Below, piece after piece: positions 10,057 to 20,078 of a DNA stretch of 64,000 bases. The DNA is from Lophium mytilinum. Lineage: Eukaryota > Ascomycota > Dothideomycetes > Mytilinidiales > Mytilinidiaceae. The stretch is from NCBI GenBank assembly GCA_010093605.1, contig MU004190.1:1819599-1883598 (forward strand), read 5' to 3'. The notes beneath the pieces are model-generated. The model was not told the DNA's origin. It was given only the letters and a program-made list of their open reading frames with translations, and ran no database searches. Both the position numbers and the translations under genes were made by a program. The number at the start of each line of letters is the position of its first letter. Within the stretch, counting starts at the first letter, position 1.

Positions 10057-12123
10057 TTAGTACCCAAACGTGGCCCTGTCGTACGCGGATCGCTGTGCTG
10101 TATCTGACAACACGTCGTACGCGTGGTTGATTATTGCCATACGCGCTGTGGCCGACTTGACCTCCTCCGGGGGCACTCTATCCGGATGATGGGCCATAGA
10201 GAGCTTACGGTATGCGGCCTTGATCTGGTCTTTCGTTGCCCTCCTTGTGACTCCCAGCAAGTCGTAATTAGTCGGCTGCGTGGGCTCGCACGCACGCGGA
10301 GGCCCCTGTTGACGTCCACCCCTGGGAGCCTGCTGAGCACGCGGAGGTGGCCCGTGTTGACTCTCCCAACGGCGACGCTCCTCTTCTGCCCACTGCTGGT
10401 ACCGCTTTGCCTGCTCCTCCGCCCTCGCGGTCTCTTTCGCCTTCGCCTCTTGTGCCTCCTTACGGCGCTTATGGTCCTCTTCGTGACGGTAGCGCTCCTG
10501 CATCGCGGCCCACTTGCGGTTCCTCTCTGTCTGGGCCTTTTCCTGTTTGATTCGGGCCTCTTCGTCAGCGCGCTCACGCTTCCTGATGTCTTCGCTCAAC
10601 ACTTTGTCCCAAGTGCTGCTGATCCTGTCCGCTGCTTGCCGCATCTTCTCTTGCTTTTGGGCGTTCTCTTGCCTCCTCTTGAGGGCCTCCTCCTCTTCCT
10701 TCGTGTGCTTCTCGGCTCGCGCCTCCTGCTCCTTCCGCTCCTTCCGCAGGGTCTCCTGCACCTCTTTCTCCATCTTCCGCCACTCTTGGTCTCGTTTCTC
10801 CGTCTCTTTCGTCGCCTGCGCCCCCTTTTCCTTGTCCATTTTGCGGTCACTCTTCTCCGGCGCACCATCCAAAGTCTCAATCAGCACATCGTCGGATGAC
10901 AGAATCGGGAAGGAATCCATGGGCTTCTTCCTCGTCGAGGTACGTCCAAACTTTGCGAGCTCCTCCAAGTTATCGAACTGGCGGCGTAGCTCAGGATCGA
11001 TCTCCAATCCTTCGTGCAGGTTTTGTGAGGTCTCGTTCTCGGATTTCTCGTCGTGGAAAGCAGCACGCGGTGGGAACTTGGATTTGCGTGCGTTGTTGTT
11101 CGTGGTCTTGCGCAGAAACGGCAGCGGCGATGGCCAGCTTTTCGAAGGAGCGTCCGGCGGAGTGCGCTTCGGTGCAGCATCGTCTGGAACCTCGTCGTCT
11201 ACGCGCTGGTTGTGGAAATCTGCTGGAATGAACCGGGCTACGCCGCAGTCGTTAGCACTGTACCTATAGCGCGGTCTCTTGGGCGCCCAGCTCTGGAAAG
11301 CCGTATGCGCACCACCACGTCTCTTCTTACCGCGAGCTTTCTTCCGCTTGTCTTTGCCCTCCGCTTCGTCCCACATGCTGCGCGCTTTTTCCCGCATCTT
11401 TAGAGCTTCCTGCTCTTCCTTGGCTAGCTGGACGACATGCAGAGCACCTTTCTGAGCCCGGTCGAGGGCTAGGAGTCGTTGCCGCTCCTCGCGCTCTTCC
11501 GAGTCGCTGCGGATGAGGATAGACACGCGCTGATGGCGGCGGTCTCGATCGAAGGGCGGGCTAACGTACGGTCGGGTGGAATTCGCGGCTTGGGAGGAGA
11601 AAGGTTTCGCGTCGGGAGAGCGTTTTTCGAGCTCTTCAGAGTCACTACAGATGACGATGGGCTCGCGCTGTTGGCGGTGGCTGCGATCGTTGGGTTCGTT
11701 AGCCATGGTTTGAACTGGATGAACGACGCTTGATGACGAGGCGGGGAAGTGCTGTTCGCGCTGCTTGGAGTCGCTGCGAATGAGGATGGACGCGTGCTGC
11801 TTGGGCTCGCTGTCATCTCTGGGCTGGTGTGCGCTGCGTCGCAGGGGATTCATGGGTGCGGAGAACGGCGACGACACAGCAGTGACGTAAGAAACGAACG
11901 GATTTGCTCGCGGGGATGAGGCAGGGCATTCCAATGCAAGGACAGCATTGATGCGAGACGGGACGCCAAATTGGGTCTTACTAGCAGCATTTCGGACCGG
12001 GCGCGAGGTGTCATCGGCATCGCCCATGGTGATGTCGCCTTCGGAGTCTCTCTCAGAGTCTGCTTCGTCGGCTGAGTCGAACTCCTCGAAGAAGGGAGCT
12101 GTGTAGTTGTCTCGGCGATTCAT
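10057..12123 (-). CDS. J-domain protein with C-terminal DnaJ domain and SIM-like repeats
   Basis: A single-exon 688-residue co-chaperone candidate. The J domain is at the very C-terminus (about 618-688): NYDLLGVTRRATKDQIKAAY, then HPD at 646-648, and YDVLSDTAQRSAYDRATFGY. The HPD triad is what stimulates Hsp70 ATPase. The N-terminus is acidic. Residues about 100-215 contain three diverged repeats of about 45 residues, each carrying a hydrophobic-acidic motif: ILIRSDS (113-119), IVICSDSEE (156-164) and ILIRSDSEE (202-210). These fit the pattern of SUMO-interacting motifs. A basic cluster (KDKRKKARGKKRRGG, about 253-267) is a likely nuclear signal. Residues about 425-600 are a long charged helix, probably coiled coil. 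Together this suggests a nuclear J protein. No signal peptide or zinc-finger region is present. Palindromic repeats lie on both sides of the gene. Confidence 0.88.
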   Translation of the reverse strand: MNRRDNYTAPFFEEFDSADEADSERDSEGDITMGDADDTSRPVRNAASKTQFGVPSRINAVLALECPASSPRANPFVSYVTAVSSPFSAPMNPLRRSAHQPRDDSEPKQHASILIRSDSKQREQHFPASSSSVVHPVQTMANEPNDRSHRQQREPIVICSDSEELEKRSPDAKPFSSQAANSTRPYVSPPFDRDRRHQRVSILIRSDSEEREERQRLLALDRAQKGALHVVQLAKEEQEALKMREKARSMWDEAEGKDKRKKARGKKRRGGAHTAFQSWAPKRPRYRYSANDCGVARFIPADFHNQRVDDEVPDDAAPKRTPPDAPSKSWPSPLPFLRKTTNNNARKSKFPPRAAFHDEKSENETSQNLHEGLEIDPELRRQFDNLEELAKFGRTSTRKKPMDSFPILSSDDVLIETLDGAPEKSDRKMDKEKGAQATKETEKRDQEWRKMEKEVQETLRKERKEQEARAEKHTKEEEEALKRRQENAQKQEKMRQAADRISSTWDKVLSEDIRKRERADEEARIKQEKAQTERNRKWAAMQERYRHEEDHKRRKEAQEAKAKETARAEEQAKRYQQWAEEERRRWESQHGPPPRAQQAPRGGRQQGPPRACEPTQPTNYDLLGVTRRATKDQIKAAYRKLSMAHHPDRVPPEEVKSATARMAIINHAYDVLSDTAQRSAYDRATFGY

Positions 12124-12320
12124 GACCTGACTAGTGGACGGAGGAGCAGTCCTTGTCGGTGAAGGGATGGGTGAGAAGACAGGTGAAGTGGAATTGATGT
12201 TTCATCAAAGAAATGGTCGGCTAAGGTTCGGAGCGAGGATGGAGGAGATATTGGGCGCGTGTGGGCGTGCTTGCACGTGACGGCCTTGCCTGTCCACGTG
12301 GTAGCTGACTGGGGTTTGGC

Positions 12321-12420
12321 ACTGTCTGAAGTGGCCTCACTAGTTCGCTGCTGCATCAAAACGGTCGGATTTCCTCTCGTTCGGATTTGGGAGAATGGGC
12401 CGGGCCAGCTCTGACGGTGC
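12321..12420. repeat. diverged palindromic repeat copy
   Basis: Left arm ACTGTCTGAAGTGGCCTCAC and right arm CGGGCCAGCTCTGACGGTGC form an imperfect inverted repeat like the units of the 9.1-9.8 kb array. Confidence 0.6.
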
Positions 12421-12510
12421 CGAGAAGGTGTACACAAATCAAAAAGAACAATTCCGAACCTACCTACCCACGTGGTAATTCCGTGTGTCTAGGGATATAT
12501 CATCCCAGGA

Positions 12511-12608
12511 TGCCGATGTCTGGGGTGGCCTCGCCAGCTTTCTGGATGATCAAGAGGATTAGCTTCGAGTTTCTGGGAGCATGATGAGGCCACTCCGACG
12601 GCGTCAAG
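12511..12608. repeat. diverged palindromic repeat copy
   Basis: Left arm GCCGATGTCTGGGGTGGCCT and right arm GAGGCCACTCCGACGGCGTC pair imperfectly and share the CTG..GTGGCCTC pattern of the copy at 12321. Confidence 0.6.
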
Positions 12609-13964
12609 AGGGAGCACGCAGTTCTCTGAGATGGAATGGAGGATCTTACCTGCTCAATTGATGGTGTAAGAGGGGATTGATGCGGAACATCTGAATGGTA
12701 ACGTCTAAGATGCCCGACGAGTTATCGTATGTTTTCATTATAGGAAAGAAACCCAAGGCACCTCCAACAGCGGCAAGAGGGGCTCGGCAGATACCTAAAA
12801 GGAAGTGTTGACCGACACTCCATTCCATAAAACCCTTACTAAGTTCTCTAGAAATCCTACCGTCGAAGTTGTTGACAGATTTGCACCCATGCATCTCTTC
12901 GATGTTAGTATCTCGAGATGGCAGCGTATGAGGCGGCGCAGTAAGTTTGTCAGTTGTTCAGAACGAGAATACTCATTTGGTGTAGAATTTACATAACCTG
13001 GAGAGATGCTCCGGACCATAGAAGAATACTCTACATAGGTAGCTAGAGATGTTGGCTCTGCTGCCGCGAGGTGACGAGATTTTTCGGTCTTTCCTATTCC
13101 CACTGTAGGAAATTTTGACTAATTCGCATTGACTGCGCCATTCGGGGCAGGATTGCTTGCAGGCAATCTGCAAGTGGATAGTTGCTTGCCTACTTCTACT
13201 TCACCTATATAGTACAGTGAGTATATGCCCACCCGTGCACCATCACTCATAAGCATCTTCAGAGCCTTGGAACCTTGATACTACCATGTTCTTACCAACA
13301 CATATAACCATCGCTGTAGAACCAAAAATTTTTTGTTCTTTCCAAATCACGTAGATTTTCTATGATACAATTTTAGCAGTCAGTTCCCTATCGAGCCGAG
13401 GAAATCTAGTCGAATTCATCCATCTACTCCTCATTAAGTTTTTGTCTCTTTTGCAATTCATGAAATGGTAACCTAGGGGGGCTGATTGACTCTGTATGAG
13501 ATGTCCCAAAGTACAATGCGTGGTCATAGATATCCGCAAACTTTCCTGCCAATAGTTGCGCAGCCTCACAGCAGTTTCGGGAAGCTGGAGTGGCGGATCG
13601 GACTTGTATGTTGTGCATGCTCCTTTGCCGCTGTTTGGGGCAGCCTCTCAAGGAATCAATCGGTCAAAGGGCGGAACTCCAGTCTGAACCGGACTTACGA
13701 AATTACTGTGAGGCACGAGCGGTAGCAGATAAATATTTTGATATCTAGACGGGAAGCACTTACCACATTAGAGGACTGCTGACGATGCGAGGAAAAGGCA
13801 GAGACATGCCGCGATGTATATGCATTCACTACACAAAACACTCCGGCAAGTAGCGGCGGAAGGGTCTTCTTATCCCGCACACCGAATACACTAGGACGTC
13901 CTCAACAGAGGTAAGCAACCTCCGCCTAGCATCTACCTTCAACATTGCCGAAAGCCTCACAAAT

Positions 13965-15366
13965 ATGGCAGGCACAACTACTCGAGATGGTGGAGAGTGG
14001 CCAAATCCCGACAGGTGAGTCTACTGACGTCCTTTTCCTGAGTCGGACTTTGTTATACTAGCTAGAACACGAGCTCATCTCAACCAGCTATCTTTACTGC
14101 CTCCCAGAAGAGCTCCTAGACAGAATCTGCGCGTATGTCGGCACGCCAAATACCTATAACACGCAGCCAATTCAACGAAGCATATCCATGGTTTCCAGGA
14201 AATTCCGTCGAATCTCCAAGCCTCATATTTACCACAATGTGCACAAGGTTGGTGGCATATCAGGAGACAAACTGATCAGGAAGCTGTGCGACAACCCGGA
14301 TCTTGCCAAAACTGTCAAAGTGTTCAGCTTAGATTCACCCGTTAGCCGCAAAGTGAGCTCCTATCAACGTCAAGTCATGCGAAGACGGAGTGACTTCCAA
14401 AGCGATCCCCCGGGAGCGTCTTTTGTCTCTGACAACGCAGCACTTGCATTCTTATTGCACACTGTCCCAGCACTGGAAGTTCTGGACCTCCGCGAGTTCA
14501 CCATGGATAGTTCTCGAGCTATCCGGCACTGCCGTCGTCAAGATTCTGAAAACTGGTTGAGCGCACTGAGGAACCACAACCTGCTTAATCTAAGAGAGAT
14601 TCGTATTGGGCTTCGTGGTCTCCGCCTCTCTGAGCTTGCGCTATTGTTCCAGATCCCTACAGTACGCATCTTGGATCTTTTCAACCACGACGAGTTGAAG
14701 GCTAGCAGGATTCTTCATCGTCTCAAAGATAGCAGGCTCAACGATGGCCTGTTTCCAGCGGGAACCTCCTCCGTAGAGTCTATATCTGTTCAAGATTTGG
14801 GAGACTGGGACTCGGACGAGATCATTCGGGGCTGCAAGAGCCTAAACTATTTCGGCATTCACTATCGTGATCACCGATCTCAACCGTTCAACTTCCTAGA
14901 GGCGTACCTAGACTCCCAGAAAGCCGTATTGGAGAAGCTGGATATCAGCGCCTCGGACGACTGGCATCTGACACGGATTCAACAGTGCATGAGGGGTATC
15001 CTCCCAATGTCTGGCCTCAACACCTTCACTAGCCTCCTCGATCTACGCGTGGACTATACTGCGTTGGCTGGCCTTGTGCTCCCAGGCGAAGATTCCATTA
15101 TCACACCCCCACTCTGGCAAAATCTACCACCCAACATCCGATGGCTACGCATCGATCTCACCGTTCTTGAGCCCACCAATAGCCTTGCGTCCCTTCATTT
15201 GGATCTCATGGAGCTGGCTGAAGCTTGTGCGGTGGCTTTGCCCTATCTCAAGACCGTCGTCGTCGCTACCGACCTCTTCGATCCTAGTGATGCCTTGGAA
15301 GAAGCCAAGATCCCGTTTGCGAAGGCTTCGGTGTGGTTCCAGCAGATCTGCGAGCATCACAGATAA
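13965..15366 (+). CDS. F-box protein (tandem paralog 1)
   Basis: Predicted 442-residue F-box protein, the substrate-picking part of an SCF ubiquitin ligase. Exon 1 (13965-14014) encodes 16 residues. A 73-nt GT-AG intron in phase 2 follows, and exon 2 is 14088-15366. The F-box is near residues 18-55 (LYCLPEELLDRICAYVG then MVSRKFRRISKPHIYHNVHK). The remainder is leucine-rich with LRR-like spacing but irregular repeats. The next gene has the same exon layout, the same intron phase and clearly related text (LIRKLCDNPDLAKTVKVFS against LIRTLRENPDLAKIVTVIS), so the two are tandem duplicates. The target of the ligase is unknown. Confidence 0.82.
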
Positions 15367-16008
15367 GGAGTCACCATTAGTAATGTATTGACCTAGACAG
15401 CTTCTATCATCGAGTCCCAGTACTTTCTCGGAGGCCTGGTCGATGGAACAGGATTTGATGTTTTCCGGCGGCAGGGTTTGATTGGGTTTATGCCTCCGAA
15501 GTTTGAGGTTTGAGGTCTGAGTAACACTGGCGGTACAACTGGTTTTTCAAGTAGAGGACTAAAGTTGAAGGTGAACTTGAGCATTACTGCTATTGAATGG
15601 GGCCAAAAGCTCCTATATGCGTATGTACTTGCCTATCATCATGTGCCAAATACCAACTCTTGCTTTGACTTCGGTACATGCGTCTACCGTTGTTCAGGGT
15701 GGCCCAATGCATTTTCAGGGTCTTTATTCTTTTCCTCTTGGACTAGATTGAAACTTGTTGAAGCCCTTCAAGCAGGGGCAGCCAATTGAAGCTAAAGTAA
15801 GATGACGGTCACGGCTGAGCTAGTTCCATGTTCGTGCGGAGTTTCGGGTTTGCTGTCCACTGACGGGCGACCAATCAGAAGGCGGTGAAGGAAACGACAT
15901 GCCCAACTTTCTGCAACCTCCTACCTCTATTTTGCAGGCAACGCTCAACAACATCAAGGGTAGACGATCTATCAACCACAGCACCCACTGTCCCTAGTAG
16001 GGCTCAAG
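15367..16008. other. intergenic between F-box paralogs
   Basis: Nothing recognisable as a gene. Probable terminator of paralog 1 and promoter of paralog 2. Confidence 0.5.
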
Positions 16009-17322
16009 ATGCCGACACCTCAACCACCAGCAATGGGCGCGCCTATTCCACCAGACGAAGGGAGTTCGCTAGGCAGGAAGGGTGTCACCCCTCGTAGGTA
16101 AATAGGACCCTGAGAGTCTTGCGCCTAGGGCAGAGATTAATTTGACAGAAGTAGCTCCCTGGATTCTCTGCCGGAAGAGCTTCTTGCCAACATTTGCTCC
16201 TTCCTTCCTCCCCCCGATACTGCGAATCCCAGCCCAGTTGCAGGCGTTTGTCGAGTCTCACGAAAGTTCCACCGGATTTCACTGCCATATTTGTACCGTC
16301 ACGTCCATAAACAAAGCGGATGCAGAGGAGCCAGCCTTATCAGGACACTGCGGGAGAATCCAGATCTTGCCAAAATAGTCACCGTGATCAGCACTGATCC
16401 GGCGGACAGTCATCATCATTGGAAAGAAGATGAAGAGGTCCGAGTCGACCACGCACAGATGCCTGATCTGCTCCAACTCCTGCCGTCGTTGGAAAAACTA
16501 GATCTTCAAGGCTTCTGTGAGGGGTTCTCACGAGAGTACGGACTCATTAGCCGAGGGAGTGAGTGGCTGCACATCGAGCAGGGCTTCCTGCCCAAATTGC
16601 GGGAGGTTTCGCTCGATTTCAGGAGTCTTGTCAACCACTACGACCTTGCGTTCTCCCTCCAGCTTCCGACGATTAAGGTTGTGAACTTGGTCAATGAGTC
16701 TATCAGTCTCAGCATGCTCAGCCGTTCTCCCCCAGCAAACTACAACGTCGAGACTCTCAAGCTGACAGACTTCGGCGGATGGACTTTAGTCCGCGAAGAC
16801 GAGCTTGTTCAGTCTTTCAAGTCTCTGAAGAATTTCTCTATCCAATACGAGCGGGTGTTCAAGCGCTTTCAGTTCAAAACGCTCCTAGAGGAGCAGCAAG
16901 AATCATTGGAGCAACTAGAGGTCATCATCTCCAAAACTTGGTATCACGATGATCTGGCATTCTATAAGTGCCGGGGAGGAGTCTCTGGAATGGCTGGACT
17001 CGACAGATTCACGAACCTCTCCAGCCTACGGGCCGACTACTTGTCGCTTGCAGGTCTCGGACCGGACGCATTACCGATCTCGCAGCTTCCGATGCCACCA
17101 AACCTCCGGCGTCTTCGTATCGACGTGCGCGGAGCTGGCATCATCACACTTCAGGCTGAGCTGAGGGATCTAGCCGTACTTCGTTGCCGACTCGGCGAGT
17201 TGCCTTCGCTCACATCCGTCATCGTTGCAACCGATAACCAGGGATCTAGCAAAATGGTGAAAGAGCTCGAGGAGTTATTCGGCGAGTCCTCGGTGAAGTT
17301 TGAGCAGATCAATCAAGCATGA
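16009..17322 (+). CDS. F-box protein (tandem paralog 2)
   Basis: Predicted 420-residue F-box protein. Exon 1 (16009-16097) encodes a proline-rich 29-residue lead-in. The 51-nt GT-AG intron is in phase 2 at the same place as in paralog 1. Exon 2 is 16149-17322. The F-box reads SLDSLPEELLANICSFLPPP and then VSRKFHRISLPYLYRHVHK. The C-terminal part follows paralog 1 in order and spacing, including FTNLSSLRADYLSLAGL against FTSLLDLRVDYTALAGL and a final stretch on SVIVATDN against TVVVATDL. Divergence is substantial outside these blocks, so the duplication is not recent. The likely role is an SCF ligase adaptor with an unknown target. Confidence 0.8.
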
Positions 17323-17966
17323 GTGTGTTCATACTTCTTAGAGTATAGCGACGACACTTTGGGCTGCTTGAGCTACCTCATTCTGTTTTACATCCGTCTA
17401 CAATGGCATTTGGGTTTGGGAAAGCTAACACATCTTTTGGTTTGCTTTACATCAGCTGGGGGACCCACATTGGTACTGCGGCAAGCACCCTTTGACAGAT
17501 TTTCTTTGCGAGGAATTTCTTCGAAGTTATATTGGAGGCCTTTGGTAATCCAGTCTCTGAGAAACCGTAGATAATGGTTGTTCCCTCTCGTGAATCTATT
17601 TGTGACTCCCTCAACTTAATGTCTGCATGGACTTTAACGTAGAGCTTATTACTCTGCTGGCAATCCTACGCGCTCATGCTCGTTATACCCTAAATCCTGC
17701 TGCCTGAAAGTGCTGGGGCCTCTTCTCAATTCACCTCGCGGTGTTATGAGGGCGCCGGCAGAATGAATCGTAGTGTGATATATAGCTTCCACCAAGCAGG
17801 CAGAATCGCTCTAAGCTGACGTAATCCTTTCTCTGGCTCTCATATTTATAGCCCCTCGCCCTCGACTTAGTTTGCTCACCGCAAGTCAACAACGCCATCA
17901 CCCTCCATCAACACCGCCACCCTTCTAAAGCTCCAAAACACCGGTACTTGCCTACATCCTCACAAC
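17323..17966. other. intergenic and promoter of third F-box gene
   Basis: No gene seen. A TATA-like CATATTTATAG at about 17841 and a CA/CT-rich leader precede the ATG at 17967. Confidence 0.45.
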
Positions 17967-19361
17967 ATGGCATCACTAGATGCAGACAACGATAGGCAGC
18001 AGAGTAGGCTTGAGTCCCTGCCGAACGAGCTCCTATTCGAAATATTCGGATACGTCGCACCACCAGAACCAATTGGGGTGGTCCAGGATATCTTTCAATG
18101 GCGTTACGACGAGCCTCCTCTTCCCGATCCTCTTCCCCATTCTCTTCGGCACCTGTGCCTAGTCTCCAAGAGGATCAACGAAGTCGCATCGCCAATGATG
18201 TACGAGAAGGTTTTATACCAGCCTGAGTTGGTCAGATCAGCAGTACTACACGGCAACTGGTCGAGTAGCATCAAAACATTGACCACACATTACCAGCCAT
18301 GGAGATACGAAATCGTGGAGGATCTAGCAAAAGCGCGGGAAGAGCTCCTCGGGCAGATGGTCGGCTACCATACATCAAATACCCCTATTGTTTCCGTTTC
18401 GAGGGACAGATCCAGCAAGCTGGTGATCCAGAACCGCAAGTACTCATTCCAAGATTGGGAAGATAGTGATGAACTAGCGCTGCTTCTCTCCCGTCTTCCC
18501 CGCGTGCAGACTTTAGATCTGCATAATCCCCAAGGGGATTTTCGACGTCCATGGAAAACACCGCGTACATGGAAACCACCGCTTGCATGGAAAACACCGC
18601 TCTGGCTTCAATTGATCGAAAGCTCTGTGCACTTGGATCGCTCCACGCAACGAATCGGGAATAGATTTGAGCATCTCAGAGAGGTCTGCATCTCGTTGGA
18701 GTTCGACCCTGTACTCATGGTCTCACCACTTTTTCAATTGCCGAACATGAAATCCTTCAGGGCCGATATGTGTAGGGAGGCTGGTTGGCGGTCGCAATGG
18801 AAGTGCAAGAAACGTACTTCCACTACAGAAAATATCTCTTTGCTATGTTATTGCGCCCCGATGCATGCAGCGGTGCTCATGGTCGACTCTTGCAAAGAAC
18901 TCCACACATTCCAGTATCTTTCTGCCGGACTCAGCCATCCGAATCAAACCTTCAATTCGCTTGGGAAGGCTCTCCATCAGCACGAACGGACTCTAGAAAC
19001 CATGGAAATCATTCCTTCAACACCATCGGCTCGCCTCTTCTCATCATTTGGATCGCTTGTGGACTTCCAGAAACTCTCTCAAGTCCGGCTCAACATCTCT
19101 TTCTTCTACGACAGACCAAAGATTGAGACGACACTTCCACGATGCATCCAGTCCTTGATATTGGACACTTTAGAAGAAGCACCCTGGCGACAGGATGAGT
19201 TCCGCATGAAGCTCTGGGGATTGAGTGAGGTCTGCTCTCATCGTTTCCCAGAACTACGAAACATCACCTTCAGATCATACGAAGACTTAGGGGCAATGGA
19301 AAATCTCCGGAAGGCGTTTGAATGTTGCGGCGTTACTCTATTGTACGAGCAATACCCTTGA
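17967..19361 (+). CDS. F-box protein (third, divergent)
   Basis: Single-exon 464-residue protein. An F-box is near residues 12-75: SRLESLPNELLFEIFGYVAP, an inserted acidic or proline loop, then LRHLCLVSKRINEVASPMMY. The rest has scattered leucine-rich segments (LPRVQTLDLHNP, FQLPNMKSFRADM). It lacks the intron of the two upstream F-box genes and is too different to be called their recent duplicate, though it is in the same orientation. Residues about 195-212 are built from an 18-bp unit repeated three times in frame, which may vary in number between strains. Predicted role: SCF adaptor, target unknown. Confidence 0.8.
   Translation: MASLDADNDRQQSRLESLPNELLFEIFGYVAPPEPIGVVQDIFQWRYDEPPLPDPLPHSLRHLCLVSKRINEVASPMMYEKVLYQPELVRSAVLHGNWSSSIKTLTTHYQPWRYEIVEDLAKAREELLGQMVGYHTSNTPIVSVSRDRSSKLVIQNRKYSFQDWEDSDELALLLSRLPRVQTLDLHNPQGDFRRPWKTPRTWKPPLAWKTPLWLQLIESSVHLDRSTQRIGNRFEHLREVCISLEFDPVLMVSPLFQLPNMKSFRADMCREAGWRSQWKCKKRTSTTENISLLCYCAPMHAAVLMVDSCKELHTFQYLSAGLSHPNQTFNSLGKALHQHERTLETMEIIPSTPSARLFSSFGSLVDFQKLSQVRLNISFFYDRPKIETTLPRCIQSLILDTLEEAPWRQDEFRMKLWGLSEVCSHRFPELRNITFRSYEDLGAMENLRKAFECCGVTLLYEQYP
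18550..18603 (+). repeat. in-frame 18-bp minisatellite in F-box gene
   Basis: Three near-identical 18-bp units (CATGGAAAACACCGC core) at 18550, 18568 and 18586, each adding six residues of a WK(T/P)P pattern. Confidence 0.85.
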
Positions 19362-20078
19362 GCAAGAATATCAAAGCAGAGATCTGTGATGGACGTACCA
19401 ATGGTCTCTCTAGTTCGGCGTGGTTCCGAAAGCGGGGTCCGGGTCACATTAGCACTCTTTCGGATACACTTCTTGGGGCTAAGCTGTCGTTATAGAATGT
19501 AGCATACTACTCAGAATGGATACCGGATTACCAACTTCATATGTGCATCGCGGTGACACGGATAGAAGCCTTGACTCACCGCCGTTTGATCTGTTTCATG
19601 AGTTCATAGATCACTTAAGGCATTCTTCATGATATATTCTAAAATACTGGTTTTGCTCACTACCACCTAGGCCCTTCAGAATATTGGGTAGATGTACTAG
19701 AGACGCAAACATGTTTTTTCGCTTCAAAAAACGCATCGGGCATTACTAATATTTGATATATCATGCAGATTGCTGCTTGTATTGATAATGATAATGATCT
19801 AGCACGGACTACGGCAGCCGATCAGTTGCGAGGCAAATAGCAAATAAGCATATGATACGTGTTGTTTGAGATGTCCACATAATTCGGAACGCCCTTGGCG
19901 CGCGGGGCCTCAGTTGCATGGCACGTGTGAATTCGTCACACTTGGGGATCAAACGAACTATCAGGCTGGCTATAAGTCACATTAATTCCTTCTGTGAGCA
20001 TGGCAAAAAGAGGTGCCCCGCGACTCGACGCACGAGAAACATCCTATCAGGCCTATCCTCAAAATTGGAGGATCAAGG
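19362..20078. other. intergenic
   Basis: No gene recognised; somewhat AT-rich in 19600-19860. It includes the promoter of the UDP-glucuronate decarboxylase-like gene. Confidence 0.5.

Larger units (their letters stand above)
12124..13964. other. long intergenic region between J-domain and F-box genes
   Basis: Promoter side of the J-domain gene. It contains two relatives of the palindromic repeat (12321-12420 and 12511-12608) and possibly a third, weaker one near 12670-12785. Some leftward frames at 13360-13880 have coding-like stretches but no ATG and no consistent splice model, so no gene is called. Confidence 0.5.

Noticed and set aside
10123-11269. long rightward frames over the J-domain gene
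   Set aside because: They are antisense of the charged coiled-coil region (Leu/Ser-rich text) and show no family motif.
13360-13880. possible small leftward secreted or FAD-oxidoreductase fragment
   Set aside because: Frames lack an ATG and two competing splice joins give different proteins; similarity to a known family is too weak.
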